A DNA stretch of 5,718 bases from NCBI GenBank assembly GCA_944393755.1, contig CALYBF010000097.1:1-5718 (forward strand). Reading direction: 5' to 3'. A program made the position numbers and the translations under genes. Within the stretch, counting starts at the first letter, position 1, and each line of letters opens with the position of its first letter. Source of the stretch: an uncultured Clostridia bacterium. Its GTDB lineage: Bacteria > Bacillota > Clostridia > TANB77 > CAG-508. Positions 4,300 through 5,718 of this stretch are shown here, piece after piece. The notes under the pieces were generated by a model that saw only the letters and a program-made list of their open reading frames with translations, did no database searches and had not been told where the DNA came from.

Positions 4300-5718
4300 T
4301 TATATCAATTTTTTTAAAATTTTTTCTATACTTTTAGGTATTAATACTAAATTATCAGTTATATTTCCGTTCTCAATATATGGGCAATTTATAACACCCT
4401 CTGAATAAAAATGTTGTTTTATTAACTCCATATATATTGCTAAATCTGCTTTTGAATATTCACCATTTTCAATTTTTATATTAGAAAAAACAAAATAATT
4501 TTCTTGTAATTTTTCTAACTTTTCTTTATCAATTGCTTCTTTGTAAATAAATCCTATGTTATTATTTTCTAGAATTTCATACAAATATTTTATATATTCT
4601 TTATTATTTTTTGATATAAATTCCTCTGTAAATTTAATATTTGTTATCTCAATATTGTATTTTTCATCTCTCTTTATTTCAATTGTATCAATTAATTTTT
4701 TTATTAATTCTTTTTTAGCTTTTCTATTTAAACTATTAAAAATAAAAGTAAAATTAAGTTTATTTTTGAAAATAATTTCATCATTTTCTACATTACAATT
4801 TAACTTTTTTAGTAATTCTATTGTGTATTCTTTAAAGTCATCATTAGGAGCAATTTTTTTCTTTTTCTTATTTAAATTTTCAATTTCTTTTTTAATTGCT
4901 TCATTTTTATGATTAATTATTTCAACATTTAATGTAGAACTCAAATATAAATCTACTAATCTTTTTTCTTGTAATTTTAGCTTTTCAATTGCTTTATCAA
5001 TACTTTCAATATCTTTAGATTTTGTGGAATTACAAACTATAATTTCATTATCCATATCATACATATATCTTGTTAATTCATTTAAAACTCGTGATAATTT
5101 TTCTTCAATTTTATCACAACTATAATGTATTCCTTTTGATTTACAATCAGGATTTTTACAAGTAACGTGATAATAAACCTTTTCATTAGGTTTACCGCTA
5201 TTTTTATATGAATTGGTGGATGACATTATCTTTCCACAATCAGGGCATCTAATAATACCTGTAAACAAATGAATATGCTCTCCATAATTTGGATGTTTAT
5301 TTTTTTCCAAGCTTACTCTTGTGTTTTTCCAAGTTTCTTCGTCTATTATTGGATCACAATAATCTTTAACATATAAAATATCTTTCTCTTTTCTTTTTGT
5401 TCTTCCATAAGCTAAAATTCCTGTATAAATAGGATTATCTAATATTTTATAAATTCTATCATTATGCCATTTTCCTTGTTTTAAATATCTATTTTCTTCT
5501 TTTAGTTTACAGGTAATTGCTCGTATAGAATATCCTTCTTCACATAGCTTAAATATTTCTTTTACAACTTCTGCTTCAATAGTCTCTATTTCTAAATGTC
5601 CTGTTTCCTTATTTCTAATATAACCATAAGGTGCTTTGCCAGGATGTACTTTTTCTAATGCCATTTCTTCCATTGCTCTTTTAGTTCTTGCTCCAATTTC
5701 TTTTCTTTCTCTTTGACC
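4300..5718 (-). CDS. Large serine recombinase, C-terminal 472 residues (runs off right edge)
   Basis: The frame is open from base 5718 to TAA at 4302-4300. Large serine recombinases integrate or excise mobile DNA at att sites through a Ser-DNA link; the catalytic N-terminal resolvase domain lies outside the window. The visible part starts in the linker helix (RKEIGARTKRAMEEMALEKV). Then comes the recombinase DNA-binding domain, about residues 25-125 (PGKAPYGY; WHNDRIYKILDNPIYTGIL), typical of PF07508. The zinc ribbon follows, with Cys 158, 161, 187 and 192 (IRCPDCGK; CKNPDC). A Lys/Glu-rich coiled coil spans about 235-290, then a C-terminal region with KKELIKKLIDTIEI. The internal ATG at 5673 is not the start, because homology-like sequence continues upstream. 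All visible parts are intact, so the protein is probably active if its N-terminus is complete. It suggests an integrated element extending right, or its edge here. Confidence 0.93.
   Translation of the reverse strand, partial: GQRERKEIGARTKRAMEEMALEKVHPGKAPYGYIRNKETGHLEIETIEAEVVKEIFKLCEEGYSIRAITCKLKEENRYLKQGKWHNDRIYKILDNPIYTGILAYGRTKRKEKDILYVKDYCDPIIDEETWKNTRVSLEKNKHPNYGEHIHLFTGIIRCPDCGKIMSSTNSYKNSGKPNEKVYYHVTCKNPDCKSKGIHYSCDKIEEKLSRVLNELTRYMYDMDNEIIVCNSTKSKDIESIDKAIEKLKLQEKRLVDLYLSSTLNVEIINHKNEAIKKEIENLNKKKKKIAPNDDFKEYTIELLKKLNCNVENDEIIFKNKLNFTFIFNSLNRKAKKELIKKLIDTIEIKRDEKYNIEITNIKFTEEFISKNNKEYIKYLYEILENNNIGFIYKEAIDKEKLEKLQENYFVFSNIKIENGEYSKADLAIYMELIKQHFYSEGVINCPYIENGNITDNLVLIPKSIEKILKKLI

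Noticed and set aside
4556..4912. Plus-strand open frame of 118 codons, very hydrophobic
   Set aside because: It is antisense to the Lys/Glu-rich coiled-coil part of the recombinase; AAA/GAA codons read backwards give Phe/Ser-rich false membrane proteins.
1..5718. CRISPR array, tRNA or rRNA genes
   Set aside because: No regularly spaced repeats, cloverleaf-like arms or rRNA-like conserved stretches were seen on either strand.

Overview
The window is very AT-rich (roughly a quarter G+C by eye) and uses the standard genetic code: TGG encodes Trp, and the complete genes end in TAA. Shine-Dalgarno sites are strong AGGAG/GGAGG types and the two clear promoters are sigma-A-like. Together with a large serine recombinase with a zinc ribbon, MazG-like pyrophosphohydrolases and a dinD relic, this points to a low-GC Firmicute, most likely a Clostridia-type gut or host-associated bacterium. 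The species cannot be told from the sequence. Functional calls were made by eye from motifs and remembered family sequences, with no database search.

Left part, minus strand (about 1-1228): a probable three-gene operon read right to left. It holds two different small MazG-like all-alpha NTP pyrophosphohydrolases (1228-866, then 805-464), followed 19 bases later by an unrecognised protein that runs off the left edge (444-1). Just upstream, 2001-1292 is a badly decayed dinD (DNA-damage-inducible protein D) with a nonsense codon, at least three frameshifts and two internal losses. A degenerate LexA-like box lies where the SOS operator of that gene would sit.

Centre, plus strand (2240-3379): a compact self-contained unit. 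It has a strong extended -10 promoter, a clear ribosome site, a 145-residue TIR-like protein of the DUF1863/ThsB type, and a 196-residue four-helix membrane protein whose ATG overlaps the TIR stop codon by one base. A long hairpin closes it as a bidirectional terminator. A TIR enzyme translationally coupled to a membrane protein looks like a sensor/signal-maker plus membrane effector, as in anti-phage Thoeris, but no ThsA (SIR2-SLOG or macro-domain) partner is visible. It is the best candidate here for an undescribed defence system.

Right part, minus strand (3463-5718): a 208-residue protein with two membrane helices and a cytoplasmic, possibly PH-like, domain, under its own strong promoter. 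Upstream of it is a G+C-rich island of about 95 bases (4185-4279) with nested inverted repeats. Last comes the C-terminal 472 residues of a large serine recombinase whose N-terminal catalytic domain lies beyond the right edge. The recombinase, the decayed gene and the TIR cassette suggest a genomic or defence island where cargo is gained and lost.
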